A stretch of DNA of 64,000 nt, taken from assembly GCF_900105245.1 (NCBI RefSeq), contig NZ_FNSZ01000001.1:6384001-6448000 (forward strand). The letters run 5' to 3'. The position numbers were made by a program, and so were the translations under genes. This stretch comes from Streptomyces sp. 1222.5 (GTDB taxonomy: Bacteria; Actinomycetota; Actinomycetes; Streptomycetales; Streptomycetaceae). Numbering within the stretch: the first letter of the stretch is position 1; the number at the start of each line of letters is the position of its first letter. Positions 36,056 to 44,760 of this stretch are shown here, piece after piece. Below the pieces are notes generated by a model that saw only the letters and a list, made by a program, of their open reading frames with translations, was not told the origin of the DNA and made no database searches.

Positions 36056-36916
36056 GTGAGCGAGCCGCGGTCCGCGCCGACGGTGGGCCAGGTGGTCCTC
36101 GGCCGGCGCCTGCTGGACCTGCGGGAACGCGCCGGGCTGAAGCGCGAGGAGGCCGCCCGCGTCCTCCGTGTCGCCCCCGCCACCGTCCGCCGCATGGAGA
36201 TGGCCGAGGTCTCCCTCAAAATCCCGTACCTCCAACTGCTGCTGAAGGCCTACGGCGTCCCCGACGACGAGGCCGAGCTCTTCGTCCAGCTGGCCGAGGA
36301 GGCCAACAGGCCCGGCTGGTGGCAGCGGTTCCACGACATCCTGCCGGGCTGGTTCTCCATGTACGTCAGCCTGGAGGGCGCGGCCGCCCTCATCCGCTCC
36401 TACGAGCCGCACTTCGTCCCCGGCCTGCTCCAGACCGAGGACTACGCGCGCGGGGTGCTGAAGTCCGGCGCCATCGGGCAGACGAGCCCGGACGACATCG
36501 AGCGCCATGTCGCCCTGCGCATGCAACGCCAGGAACTGCTCACCCGTCCGGACGCCCCCCGTTTCTGGGCGGTGATGGACGAGACGGCCCTGCGCCGCCC
36601 GATCGGCAGCCCGGAGGTGATGCGCGCGCAGATCGACAAGTTGCTCGAGGCCACGAAGCTGCCCAATGTGACGCTCCAGGTCGCCCCGTTCGCCAACGGG
36701 CCGCACCCGGGGACGTACGGGCCCTTCGTGCTGTTCCGATTTGCCATGTCAGAACTGCCGGACATGGTCTACAGCGAGTACCTGACCGGCGCCGTCTACC
36801 TGGACGCGCGCGCCGAGGTGGCGACCCACCTGGAGGTCATGGACCGCATGGCGGCGCAGGCCGCTACGGCGCAACGCACGAAGGAGATCCTCCGGGATCT
36901 CCGCAAGGAGCTGTGA
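36056..36916 (+). CDS. XRE-family regulator with DUF5753 domain (WhiJ-like), 286 aa
   Basis: An N-terminal helix-turn-helix (about 8-60; LGRRLLDLRERAGLKREEAA, then RVLRVAPATVRRMEMAEV) is followed by a DUF5753 domain (about 95-280) that includes LIRSYEPHFVPGLLQTEDYA and SPEVMRAQIDKLLEATKLP. This is the WhiJ/AbaA-type architecture of Streptomyces developmental regulators, which act together with DUF397 proteins. The GTG 36056 is used because GGAGGTGGG precedes it; the GTG at 36017 is 13 codons further upstream. Its stop is directly followed by the DUF397 start, so they form one operon. Confidence 0.93.
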   Translation: MSEPRSAPTVGQVVLGRRLLDLRERAGLKREEAARVLRVAPATVRRMEMAEVSLKIPYLQLLLKAYGVPDDEAELFVQLAEEANRPGWWQRFHDILPGWFSMYVSLEGAAALIRSYEPHFVPGLLQTEDYARGVLKSGAIGQTSPDDIERHVALRMQRQELLTRPDAPRFWAVMDETALRRPIGSPEVMRAQIDKLLEATKLPNVTLQVAPFANGPHPGTYGPFVLFRFAMSELPDMVYSEYLTGAVYLDARAEVATHLEVMDRMAAQAATAQRTKEILRDLRKEL

Positions 36917-37171
36917 ATGGATCGCATCAAGCCGCGCGGGCACGTCTACAACGGCATGCCCGCACGGGAGTTGGGCAGCGAGGGCTGGCACAAGCCCTGG
37001 AGCGGCGGGAACGGCGGGAACTGCCTGGAGGCGATGAAGCTCGCCGACGGCCGGATCGCCGTGCGCCAGTCCACCGACCCCGACGGCCCGGCGCTGATCT
37101 ACACCTCGGACGAGATGACCGCGTTCATCGAAGGCGCCAAGGCGGGCGAGGCCGACTTCCTGCTGTCCTGA
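36917..37171 (+). CDS. DUF397 protein, 84 aa
   Basis: A small partner protein of XRE/DUF5753 regulators. It contains the family core WHKPWSGGNGGNCLEAMKLA (about 24-43) and ends AFIEGAKAGEADFLL; a longer N-terminus of about 20 residues (VYNGMPARELGSEG) precedes it. The ATG at 36917 immediately follows the TGA of the regulator, so translation is coupled. In characterised WhiJ-type systems the small protein relieves repression; that is expected here but not shown. Confidence 0.92.
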   Translation: MDRIKPRGHVYNGMPARELGSEGWHKPWSGGNGGNCLEAMKLADGRIAVRQSTDPDGPALIYTSDEMTAFIEGAKAGEADFLLS

Positions 37172-37270
37172 GGCCGGGGTCGTGGACGCCCCTTGCTGAA
37201 CCGTTTCTGTACAGAGCTCAACTCCCCTTTGTGCAGACGGGCTTGACGGGGTAACAGGTCCCTTCTCCTC

Positions 37271-37317
37271 GGGAGCCGGGAGCCGGGAGCCGGGAGCCGG
37301 GAGCCGGGAGCCGGGAG
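37271..37317. repeat. 7-bp tandem repeat (GGGAGCC x6 plus partial)
   Basis: Six perfect copies of GGGAGCC followed by a five-base remnant lie between the DUF397 gene and the end of the MocR gene. The period of seven cannot keep a reading frame, so the tract is non-coding, and it is likely to vary in copy number between strains. A related GCCGGGAGCC follows near 37340. Confidence 0.85.
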
Positions 37318-37374
37318 GCGCGCGGCGAGATCCGCGGGGCCGGGAGCCTGGTGGCTGGGGGACCCGAACCGCCC

Positions 37375-38823
37375 TCACTCCGGTGGCAGCACCGCGCACA
37401 GCGCGTCCAGAGCCGCGCCGTACGCGTGTTCAGCCGGTGCGGCGTACCCGACCACCAGACCGTCGGACGGCGGCATCCCCGTCTCCGGATGCCGGAACGC
37501 ACCGAGGCCGTCGAGGGCGATCCCCTGCCACGCGGCGGCCTTCACCACGGACCGTTCGCTGCCCGGCGGCAACCGCAGCACCGCGTGCAGTCCGGCCGCG
37601 ATCCCCGTCACCTCCACGTGCGGCGCCTGCGCGGCGAGCGCCGCGACGAGCCGGTCACGCCGGCGACGGTACCGCTGCCGCATGCGCCGCACATGACGGT
37701 CGTACGACCCCGAGCGCACGAAGTCGGCCAGGGCGAGCTGGTCCAGCGCGCTCGCCCAGCCCTCCCGTTCGCCCTTCGCCCCGATCACCGGCCCCACCAG
37801 GTGCTCCGGCAGCACCATCCAACCGAGCCGCAGCGCCGGGGACAGGCTCTTGCTGACCGAGCCGAGGTGGATCACCCGCTCCGGATCGAGGCCCTGAAGC
37901 GCGCCGACGGGTCTGCGGTCGTACCGGAACTCGCCGTCGTAGTCGTCCTCCAGCACCACCGCCCCCTGCGCGCGGGCCCAGTCGACCACCGCTGCCCGCC
38001 GCTCCGGGTGCAACGGGCCGCCGGTCGGGAACTGGTGCGCCGGCGTGAGCAGCACGGCCCGCTCCCGCCCGAGCGCCTCCACCCGCGCCCCGTGCTCGTC
38101 CAGCGGCAACGGCACCGTCCGCACCCCGGCCGTCGCGAGCAGCCCCCGGTGGAAGTCCAGCCCGTACGCCTCCACGCCCAGCGGGCCGCGCAGCACCCCG
38201 CCCGCCCCCTGTCCGAACAGCAGCCGCAGCGCATGCGCGAAACCCGAGCAGACGACGATCCGGCCCGGCTCGGCACGCACCCCACGCGCGCGTGCCAGAT
38301 ATTCCGCCAGCGCCTCCCGCAATTCCCACCGCCCGGCCGGGTCACCCGGCCCGAACGCCTCGCTCGGTGCCGCCTGCAGCGCCCGCCGGTACGAGGCCGA
38401 CCAGGCCGTACGCGGAAACGCCGACGGGTCCGGCGACCCCTGCCGCAGATCGTGCCGCGGCCCACGCGCGCGTGGCGGCGTGGCCACCGGTGTCCGTACT
38501 GCGGCCCGCCTCGGCTCCGGCTTTCCCGGCCGCCCCAAGTGAGCCATGCCCGTCGCGACCCGCGTCCCCGAGCCCTGCCGGGCGGTCAGCCAGCCCTCCG
38601 CGACCAGCTCCGCATAGGCGTCGGCCACCGTGTTGCGGGCGACGCCCAGGTCGGCCGCGAGCGAACGGTACGGCGGCAGCCGGGTGCCCGGCGCGAGCCG
38701 CCCACTGCGCACCGCGTCCCGCAGGGCCCGGGTCAGCGCGGCCCGCCGTCCGCCCGGTCCCGACAGCTCCAGGTGCAGATCGACGCCGATCCGCTCCGCG
38801 GAATTGACCCACGATTCCGTCAT
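37375..38823 (-). CDS. MocR-family (PdxR-like) PLP-dependent regulator, 482 aa
   Basis: GntR-type winged helix (about 18-85; RSLAADLGVARNTVADAYAE and GWLTARQGSGTRV) fused to an aminotransferase fold-I domain (about 115-480). The PLP lysine is in HLGSVSKSLSPALRLGW, and DDYDGEFRYDRRP is the conserved PLP-contacting segment. Proteins of this class control PLP synthesis, GABA use and similar genes. It is divergent from the AhpD-like gene across only 46 bases, so it likely controls that gene and itself. The start ATG 38823 is chosen over the longer open frame because the conserved WVNSAERIGVDLHLEL begins just after it. Confidence 0.92.
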   Translation of the reverse strand: MTESWVNSAERIGVDLHLELSGPGGRRAALTRALRDAVRSGRLAPGTRLPPYRSLAADLGVARNTVADAYAELVAEGWLTARQGSGTRVATGMAHLGRPGKPEPRRAAVRTPVATPPRARGPRHDLRQGSPDPSAFPRTAWSASYRRALQAAPSEAFGPGDPAGRWELREALAEYLARARGVRAEPGRIVVCSGFAHALRLLFGQGAGGVLRGPLGVEAYGLDFHRGLLATAGVRTVPLPLDEHGARVEALGRERAVLLTPAHQFPTGGPLHPERRAAVVDWARAQGAVVLEDDYDGEFRYDRRPVGALQGLDPERVIHLGSVSKSLSPALRLGWMVLPEHLVGPVIGAKGEREGWASALDQLALADFVRSGSYDRHVRRMRQRYRRRRDRLVAALAAQAPHVEVTGIAAGLHAVLRLPPGSERSVVKAAAWQGIALDGLGAFRHPETGMPPSDGLVVGYAAPAEHAYGAALDALCAVLPPE

Positions 38824-38869
38824 GGAAGTGCACCCTACAGCCGGTCTTTCCACGGCCTAAATTGGAGAC

Positions 38870-39418
38870 ATGACGACGAACACCACCGCAACTCCCCAGG
38901 CCAACACCACCGTTGACGCCACTACCGTCGACACCACCGCCGGGATCGGCGCGGCCGAGGCCGCCCGGACGCGCCTGGACTTCGCGAAGGCCGCCCCCAA
39001 GGTCTTCCGGGCCATCGTCGGCCTCGACATCGCCGCCCGCACGGGGCTCGACCCCGCGCTGGTCGAGCTCATCCAGATCCGCGCCTCACACCTCAACCAC
39101 TGCGCCTACTGCCTGCACATGCACACCAACGACGCCCGCAAGGCCGGCGAGAGCGAGGACCGGCTGCACATGGTCGCCGTCTGGCGGGAGGCCCGCCACT
39201 TCTTCACACCGAAGGAGCAGGCGGCCCTGGCACTGACGGAGGCGGTGACCCTGGTCTCCGACGCGGGCGTCCCCGACGCCGTCTACGCCGAGGCCGCCGC
39301 CCAGTTCGAGGAGGAGGAGCTGGCCCACGTCCTCGCCCTGATCCTCACCATCAACACGTGGAACCGCGTGTCCCTCGCCACGGGCAAGGTCGCCGGCACG
39401 GACGAGAGGCGCCCCTGA
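38870..39418 (+). CDS. Carboxymuconolactone decarboxylase/AhpD-like protein, 182 aa
   Basis: The motif ASHLNHCAYCLHMHTNDARKAG (about 73-94) carries the CxxC and His of alkylhydroperoxidase-like CMD proteins, which reduce peroxides or act as lactone decarboxylases. The N-terminal 25 residues are Thr-rich (NTTATPQANTTVDATTVD) and disordered. The ATG 38870 follows TTGGAG. It faces the MocR gene, whose product likely regulates it. The redox role is inferred from the CxxC. Confidence 0.9.
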   Translation: MTTNTTATPQANTTVDATTVDTTAGIGAAEAARTRLDFAKAAPKVFRAIVGLDIAARTGLDPALVELIQIRASHLNHCAYCLHMHTNDARKAGESEDRLHMVAVWREARHFFTPKEQAALALTEAVTLVSDAGVPDAVYAEAAAQFEEEELAHVLALILTINTWNRVSLATGKVAGTDERRP

Positions 39419-39493
39419 CCGCGTGCCTCGCCCGGTCCGGCCGGGGTTCCCTTGCCCGGCGTACGATCCGTCCCCAAGGCCTCGGTGCCGTTC

Positions 39494-40981
39494 TCACACC
39501 CTCATCGGCCGGTCGCCCGGAGCGACCGGCGCGGGCAGCTGCGAAGTGCCCATGAGGTAGCGGTCGACGGCCGCCGCCACCGCCCGCCCCTCCGCGATCG
39601 CCCACACGATGAGCGACTGTCCGCGCGCCGCGTCCCCCGCGGCGAACACCCCGGGCACATTGGTGGCGAAGCCGTCGTCCCGCGCGATGGTGCCGCGGGG
39701 CTGGAGCACCAGCCCCAGCTGGTCGACCAGGCCGTCCTCCTGGTCCGGCCCGTTGAACCCCAGCGCGAGCAGCACGAGATCGGCGGGAAGCACACGGTCG
39801 GTCCCGGGCACCGGCTCACGCCGTACGTCGACCTCCACCAGATGCAGCTCCCGCACGTGCCCGTCCGCGTCCCCGGTGAAGCGGAGCGTGGACGCGGCGA
39901 ACAGCCGTGCGTCCGCGTCCGCCGCCGGCGCCGTCCGCAGATCCCGCGCCTCCTCGTGCGCGGCCGACAAACGGTAGACCTTCGGGTACGTCGGCCACGG
40001 CTCGACGTCCTCGTCGCGCTCGGCACCCGGCTGCGCGTAGATGTCCAACTGGGTCACGGACGCCGCCCCCTGGCGCACCGCCGTGCCCAGACAGTCGGCC
40101 CCCGTGTCCCCGCCGCCGACGATCACGACATGCTTCCCGGCCGCCGACAGCGGTGAGACCTCCAGATCCCCCTCGCACACCCGATTCGCCAGCGGCAGAT
40201 AGACCATCGCCTGATGGATACCGCTCAACTCCCGACCCGGCGCCGGAAGTTCCCGCCACGCCGTCGCCCCCGTGGCCAGCACCACCGCGTCGTACCGCGC
40301 CCGCAGATCCGCCGCCGAGATGTCCCGCCCGACCGCCGTGGACGCACGGAACTTCGTCCCCTCCGCCAGCATCTGCGCGATCCGCCGCTCCAGATGCCGC
40401 TTCTCCATCTTGAACTCGGGGATGCCGTACCGCATCAGCCCGCCGATCCGGTCGTCCTTCTCGTACACGGCGACCGTGTGCCCGGCCCGCGTCAGCTGCT
40501 GCGCCGCCGCGAGCCCCGTGGGCCCGGATCCGACGACCGCGACCGTCCTCCCCGACAGCCGCTCCGGAGGCCGCGCGGGCGTGAAGCCCTCCTCCCAGGC
40601 CCGGTCGGCGATTGCGCACTCGACGTTCTTGATCGTGACCGCCGGCTGGTTGATCGCCAGCACACACCCCGCCTCGCAGGGCGCCGGACACAGTCGGCCG
40701 GTGAACTCCGGAAAGTTGTTGGTGGCGTGCAGCCGCTCGCTCGCCGCCTTCCAGTCCTCCCGCGAGACCAGGTCGTTCCATTCGGGGATGAGATTGCCCA
40801 GCGGGCAGGCCTCGTGGCAGAACGGCACACCGCAGTCCATACAGCGGTCGGCCTGCTTGCTGATGATCGGCAGCAGCGCTCCCGGGACGTACACCTCGTC
40901 CCAGTCCCGCACCCGCTCCTCGACGGGCCGCCGCGCCCACTCCTGGCGCGGCGTGGTCATGAACCCCTTGGGATCGGCCAT
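39494..40981 (-). CDS. gltD: Glutamate synthase small-subunit-like oxidoreductase (GltD), 495 aa
   Basis: The NADPH- and FAD-binding subunit of glutamate synthase. Iron-sulfur cysteines appear in DRCMDCGVPFCHEACPLGN and GRLCPAPCEAGC (about 45-110), FAD binding in VAVVGSGPTGLAAAQQL, the second nucleotide-binding site in KHVVIVGGGDTGADCLG and the C-terminal FAD contact in NVPGVFAAGDAARGQSLIVW. Length is as in GltD. No large subunit gene (gltB) lies beside it: the neighbours are the AhpD-like gene and a DUF1772 protein. It may serve a distant GltB, or be a related NADPH oxidoreductase. ATG 40981 begins MADPKGFMTTPR, the conserved N-terminus. Confidence 0.9.
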   Translation of the reverse strand: MADPKGFMTTPRQEWARRPVEERVRDWDEVYVPGALLPIISKQADRCMDCGVPFCHEACPLGNLIPEWNDLVSREDWKAASERLHATNNFPEFTGRLCPAPCEAGCVLAINQPAVTIKNVECAIADRAWEEGFTPARPPERLSGRTVAVVGSGPTGLAAAQQLTRAGHTVAVYEKDDRIGGLMRYGIPEFKMEKRHLERRIAQMLAEGTKFRASTAVGRDISAADLRARYDAVVLATGATAWRELPAPGRELSGIHQAMVYLPLANRVCEGDLEVSPLSAAGKHVVIVGGGDTGADCLGTAVRQGAASVTQLDIYAQPGAERDEDVEPWPTYPKVYRLSAAHEEARDLRTAPAADADARLFAASTLRFTGDADGHVRELHLVEVDVRREPVPGTDRVLPADLVLLALGFNGPDQEDGLVDQLGLVLQPRGTIARDDGFATNVPGVFAAGDAARGQSLIVWAIAEGRAVAAAVDRYLMGTSQLPAPVAPGDRPMRV

Positions 40982-41161
40982 GGCGGTCTTCCTCGCGTAC
41001 CGGCACCGGAGGGCACCGGGTGTACGGCGGGCCGTGCGTCATCGGGCGGCACTCTTCCGGCCACGATACGTCCGCCCCGACAGCCCCGCAGAGCGGCGGA
41101 CAGCTCTTGCCGAGGAGCCGCCCGGCGCACGACCGGAAACCTCTCCGCCACTGATCAGCAT

Positions 41162-41203
41162 GGGCCGGGGCCGGGGCCGGGGCCGGGGCCGGGGCCGGGG
41201 CCG
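41162..41203. repeat. 6-bp tandem repeat (GGGCCG x7)
   Basis: Seven perfect copies of GGGCCG lie in the gap between gltD (upstream side) and the DUF1772 gene. It is non-coding simple-sequence DNA; a decayed GGGTCG pair follows it. The rest of 40982-41271 shows nothing recognisable. Confidence 0.85.
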
Positions 41204-41271
41204 GGTCGGGTCGGGGGAGGGTGAGGACAGGGGAGGACCGGGGAGGGGAGGGAAGAGGGGCAGCCGGGTTG

Positions 41272-41751
41272 TCACGTGAGCGCCAGCACATAGACGAGAG
41301 CGGCCGCGGCGGACGCCGCGGTCCGGACATGGTTCCAGAACGTCCACTCGCGCACGTACGCCGGCCAGTACACGGCGGCCTCCGGCGCACCCGCGGTCAT
41401 CCGGGCCAGCCTGTCGTTGCGGGGCACGTTCGCGACGAGCGTCAGCCCGAAGGAGCCGGCCAGGTACAGCGCACTGCCCAGCAGCAGCTCCACCTTCCCC
41501 TCGCCCGGCCAGACCACGAACGTCACCACGGCTATCAGCACGCTCAGCACCGCCGAACCCGTGAAAACGGCCATGAAGGCAGGTCGCACCGCGGCCACGT
41601 TGATCGCGTTCATCGCGGCGACCCCCTGCGCGGGCGGCAGCGCGGCGAGCCCCCGCATCACGAACGTCGAGAATCCGCAGAAGACGCCCGCCACCAGCCC
41701 GGTCCCGAGAATCCCCAGCACCACCAGGACGAAGAACGGCCCGTCGATCAT
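41272..41751 (-). CDS. DUF1772 family membrane protein, 159 aa
   Basis: Four membrane helices: FVLVVLGILGTGLVAGVFCG, then FMAVFTGSAVLSVLIAVVTF, LLLGSALYLAGSFGLTLVAN and the C-terminal TAASAAAALVYVLAL. The conserved ANVPRNDRLARM between helices 3 and 4 is typical of DUF1772, a family related to anthrone oxygenases. A redox role is possible but unproven. ATG at 41751 is chosen; GTG 41757, two codons earlier, is an alternative and lies closer to the AAAGGGGG ribosome site. Confidence 0.85.
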   Translation of the reverse strand: MIDGPFFVLVVLGILGTGLVAGVFCGFSTFVMRGLAALPPAQGVAAMNAINVAAVRPAFMAVFTGSAVLSVLIAVVTFVVWPGEGKVELLLGSALYLAGSFGLTLVANVPRNDRLARMTAGAPEAAVYWPAYVREWTFWNHVRTAASAAAALVYVLALT

Positions 41752-41954
41752 CTCCACACCCCCTTTGTCGTTCCACCCGGGCCCGGAAGCCCGGCATCAC
41801 CATCACTTCCAGTGAAAGCCCGCGGCAAGCGGCCGACCATGGCCGAGGGACGCGGCGCCATACGCGAGCGTCCATACGCCGCACGCCGTGAGTCGCATGG
41901 ACCACCTTCGTTCGGCACCACCGCACGGCCTCCCCGGCGCCCCTGCCATCCCCT

Positions 41955-42650
41955 TCAGCCCACGTCCTCCCCAGCGCCCTGCCAACCCCGCAGCACGCCG
42001 TCCACGGCCGAGGCGATCCTGCGCCGCGCCTCGAACCGTCCGACCCCGCTCATCAGCAGCTGGTCGTACGGCGTGTCCACGTGCCGCACGGCCGCCACGA
42101 CCGCCGAGATCACCGCCCCTTCGGTCAGCGCCCGCCCGGCGGCGCTGCGACCGACCCGCCCGCTGCCCCGCAGGGACGCGTGCGCCGCGATCGCCCGGGC
42201 CCGCTCCACCGGGCAGCCGGGGAACAGCCGGAGAATCTCGGCCGCGAACGCCGCCGCGAACCGGTCGTCCTCCGCCGCCCTGCGCCGCGCGTCCCGCGCC
42301 CGACGTCGGCGTCGCGCCTCCGCGTCCGCCAGGCAGCGCTCCTCGGCCCGCGCCAGAGCAGCCTCCTCCACGAGCACGCCCTGCCGCTCGTATCGGCTCT
42401 TGCGCCGGTTGTAGCGGACGACCACCACCGACAGCCCGCTCTCCTCCCGCGACCTGCGGGTCAGCGCGGTGTCACCGCGCGGCAGGAACACCAGGTGCCC
42501 GAGGTCGGCACAAGCCAGGCAACGTGGTGCCCCGTCCTCCAGCACGAGCAACGACAGCGGACCACGGAGGCAAGCGGCACACCGCTTCTGCTTCAGCGAC
42601 TGGACGGCGACAAGACGACCGGGGGAGTGGGGAGTTGCGGGAAGGGCCAT
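41955..42650 (-). CDS. DUF2293 domain protein, 231 aa
   Basis: The first part (about 15-75) has four cysteines in two pairs (KRCAACLRG and PRCLACADLG), which look like a zinc ribbon. A basic, Arg/Ala-rich coiled stretch follows, and then a C-terminal DUF2293 domain (about 130-225; FPGCPVERARAIAAHASLRG and HVDTPYDQLLMSG) of unknown function found widely in Streptomyces. The ATG at 42650 is the first start with sense; GTG slightly downstream could also serve. The zinc-ribbon plus basic region suggests nucleic-acid binding, which is inference only. Confidence 0.82.
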   Translation of the reverse strand: MALPATPHSPGRLVAVQSLKQKRCAACLRGPLSLLVLEDGAPRCLACADLGHLVFLPRGDTALTRRSREESGLSVVVVRYNRRKSRYERQGVLVEEAALARAEERCLADAEARRRRRARDARRRAAEDDRFAAAFAAEILRLFPGCPVERARAIAAHASLRGSGRVGRSAAGRALTEGAVISAVVAAVRHVDTPYDQLLMSGVGRFEARRRIASAVDGVLRGWQGAGEDVG

Positions 42651-42946
42651 ACGCGGTACTTTCCCCGTCACCACCCGCGTGTCCCTCCCCGGGGCGTGCT
42701 CGGCCCGCCGCCTCCCGACCCGCCCCTTCATCAGCGGCGTGTCCCTCCGTGGTGCCGTGCTCGGCCCGCTGCCGATCGACCGATCGCCGTACCCGCCGCT
42801 CGCTGGGCCCGCCCAGGCGGTGCCGCCGACGGCCGACCCGGCCACGGCCGCCCGGAGACGGCACCCGTGCCCTCCGCCGGGTGGGACCCTGCTCAGGTCA
42901 GGCGCCGGCTCCCGCCCGTCTCCGGTCTTCGGGTCCACCCGGCATC

Positions 42947-43588
42947 ATGGGCTCTGTGCGACTCGAAGCGATCACCTGGGACCGGCTCGCCGATCTGCTG
43001 GCCGACCGGCTGGCCGGCCTGGCACCGGCCGACGGAGGAGCCTGGCCGCGGGTCGGTTTCGACGGGGCCCCGGCCGCCCGGCCCGGAGACCTCGCCGTGC
43101 GGGTCGGCGAGGCGCTGCGGGTGCGCGGCCGGCCCTCGCTCGTCGTCGGCACCGAGGGCTTCCTGCGCCCTGCCTCGCTGCGCCTGGAACACGGACGCCG
43201 GGACGAGGAGTCGTACTACAGCGGATGGTTCGACACCGCCGCTCTGTGGCGCGAGGTTTTTGGACCGCTCGATCCCGGCGGCAGCGGCCGCGTCCTGCCC
43301 GACCTGTGGGATCCGGCCACCGACCGGGCCACCCGCAGCCCCTACTCCCAGCTTCCGCCCGGCGGAATCCTGTTGCTCCACGGCCCCCTCCTGTTGCGCC
43401 ACTGGTTTCCCTTCGACCTGACCGTGCACGTCCTCCTCACTCCGGGCGCCCTGCGCCGCCGCACTCCCGAGGCCGACCACTGGACGCTCCCCGCCTTCGA
43501 GCGCTACGAGGCCGAGACGGATCCGGCCGGCACGGCGGACGTCCTCGTCCGGGCCGACGACCCGCGCCATCCCGCGTGGGGCGGGTGA
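42947..43588 (+). CDS. Uridine-kinase-like protein with degenerate P-loop, 213 aa
   Basis: Overall layout is that of a small nucleoside kinase: an N-terminal strand followed by VGFDGAPAARPGDLA where the Walker A motif should be, LRPASLRLEHGRRDEESYYS in the region that in uridine kinases binds the substrate, and GGILLLHGPLLLRHWFPFDL as the Walker-B-like strand. The Gly-Lys-Thr/Ser of the P-loop is absent, so ATP binding in the usual way is doubtful. ATG 42947 is used; GTG 42956 three codons later is equally possible. Confidence 0.78.
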   Translation: MGSVRLEAITWDRLADLLADRLAGLAPADGGAWPRVGFDGAPAARPGDLAVRVGEALRVRGRPSLVVGTEGFLRPASLRLEHGRRDEESYYSGWFDTAALWREVFGPLDPGGSGRVLPDLWDPATDRATRSPYSQLPPGGILLLHGPLLLRHWFPFDLTVHVLLTPGALRRRTPEADHWTLPAFERYEAETDPAGTADVLVRADDPRHPAWGG

Positions 43589-43631
43589 CCCGGAGCCGCG
43601 CGGCGGAGCCGGACGCTCCGGGGCATCGCCG

Positions 43632-44759
43632 TCAGAGCCAGCCGTTGCGCCGGAACCCCCGGTACAGGGCCAGACACGCCCCCGCCATCACGACCATGAC
43701 CAGCGGATAACCGAACTGCCAGTGCAGCTCCGGCATATGGTCGAAGTTCATGCCGTACACCCCGCACACCATGGTCGGCACAGCGATCACCGCCGCCCAC
43801 GCCGTGATCTTCCGCATGTCCTCGTTCTGCGCGACGGTCACCTGCGCGAGGTGCGCCTGCAGAATGGAGTTGAGGAGTTCGTCGAACGCGGCGATCTGTT
43901 CCTTGGCCCGTATCAGATGGTCCAGTACGTCGCGGAAGTACGCCTGTATCTCCGGGGCCACGACCCGGATGGGCCGGGTGGCGAGATCCTCCACGGGGCG
44001 GCCCAGTGGCACCACCGCCCGCTTGAGCTCCAGCAGTTCGCGCTTCATCTGGTAGATGCGACCCGGGTCCAGCCGCGCGCCGATCTCCGAAAAGACCTCC
44101 GTCTCGACCTGGTCGATGTCGGCCTGCACCGCGTCCGTGACGCTCAGGAAGTCGTCGACGACGTGGTCGGCGATCGCGTGCAGCACCGCCGCCGGCCCCT
44201 TGGCGAGCTGCTGCGGATCCGACTCCAGTTCCTCCCGCAGCGGCCCCAGCGAGCCGTGCATGCCATGGCGCACCGTGACGACGAAGTCCTCGCCGACGAA
44301 CACCATGATCTCGCCGGTGTTCACCACTTCGCTGGTCGCTGTGAGCTCTTCGTGCTCCACGTAACAGACGGTCTTGAACACCGCGAACAGCGTGTCCCCG
44401 TAGTGCTCCAGCTTCGGGCGCTGGTGTGCCTCGACCGCGTCCTCCACCGCCAGCGGATGTAGATCGAACAACTCGGCGATCCCCGCGAACTCACGGGCCG
44501 TCGGCTCGTGCAGCCCCAGCCAGACGAACCCGTCGCCCCTCTTGCGCACCAGTCGTACGGCGTCCTCCAGGTCGGCGCACTCCGGCACCCGCGCGCCGTC
44601 CTGGTACATCACGCAATTCACCACCGAGGAGCCCAGCGGCGACCGGGCGGGATGGCTCAGGTCCACGCGAGGCCGCCGCCTGGCCAGACGCGCGACCTTG
44701 CGCAGGCCGCCGACCCGGTCCAGCCGTGTGACCTTCCGCAGATTCCCTGCCATGGACAT
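43632..44759 (-). CDS. corA: CorA-family magnesium/cobalt transporter, 375 aa
   Basis: A homopentameric divalent-cation channel of the inner membrane. The long N-terminal cytoplasmic domain ends in a helix (AKEQIAAFDELLNSILQAHL) leading to two membrane helices; the pore signature is VYGMNFDHMPEL (YGMN) at about residue 340, and the C-terminus is the short basic RGFRRNGWL. The ATG at 44759 is preceded by AGGAGA at five bases. The ribosome-site stretch itself is duplicated (44761-44772 and 44775-44786). The downstream tail meets the uridine-kinase-like gene end to end. Confidence 0.95.
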   Translation of the reverse strand: MSMAGNLRKVTRLDRVGGLRKVARLARRRPRVDLSHPARSPLGSSVVNCVMYQDGARVPECADLEDAVRLVRKRGDGFVWLGLHEPTAREFAGIAELFDLHPLAVEDAVEAHQRPKLEHYGDTLFAVFKTVCYVEHEELTATSEVVNTGEIMVFVGEDFVVTVRHGMHGSLGPLREELESDPQQLAKGPAAVLHAIADHVVDDFLSVTDAVQADIDQVETEVFSEIGARLDPGRIYQMKRELLELKRAVVPLGRPVEDLATRPIRVVAPEIQAYFRDVLDHLIRAKEQIAAFDELLNSILQAHLAQVTVAQNEDMRKITAWAAVIAVPTMVCGVYGMNFDHMPELHWQFGYPLVMVVMAGACLALYRGFRRNGWL

Positions 44760-44760
44760 C

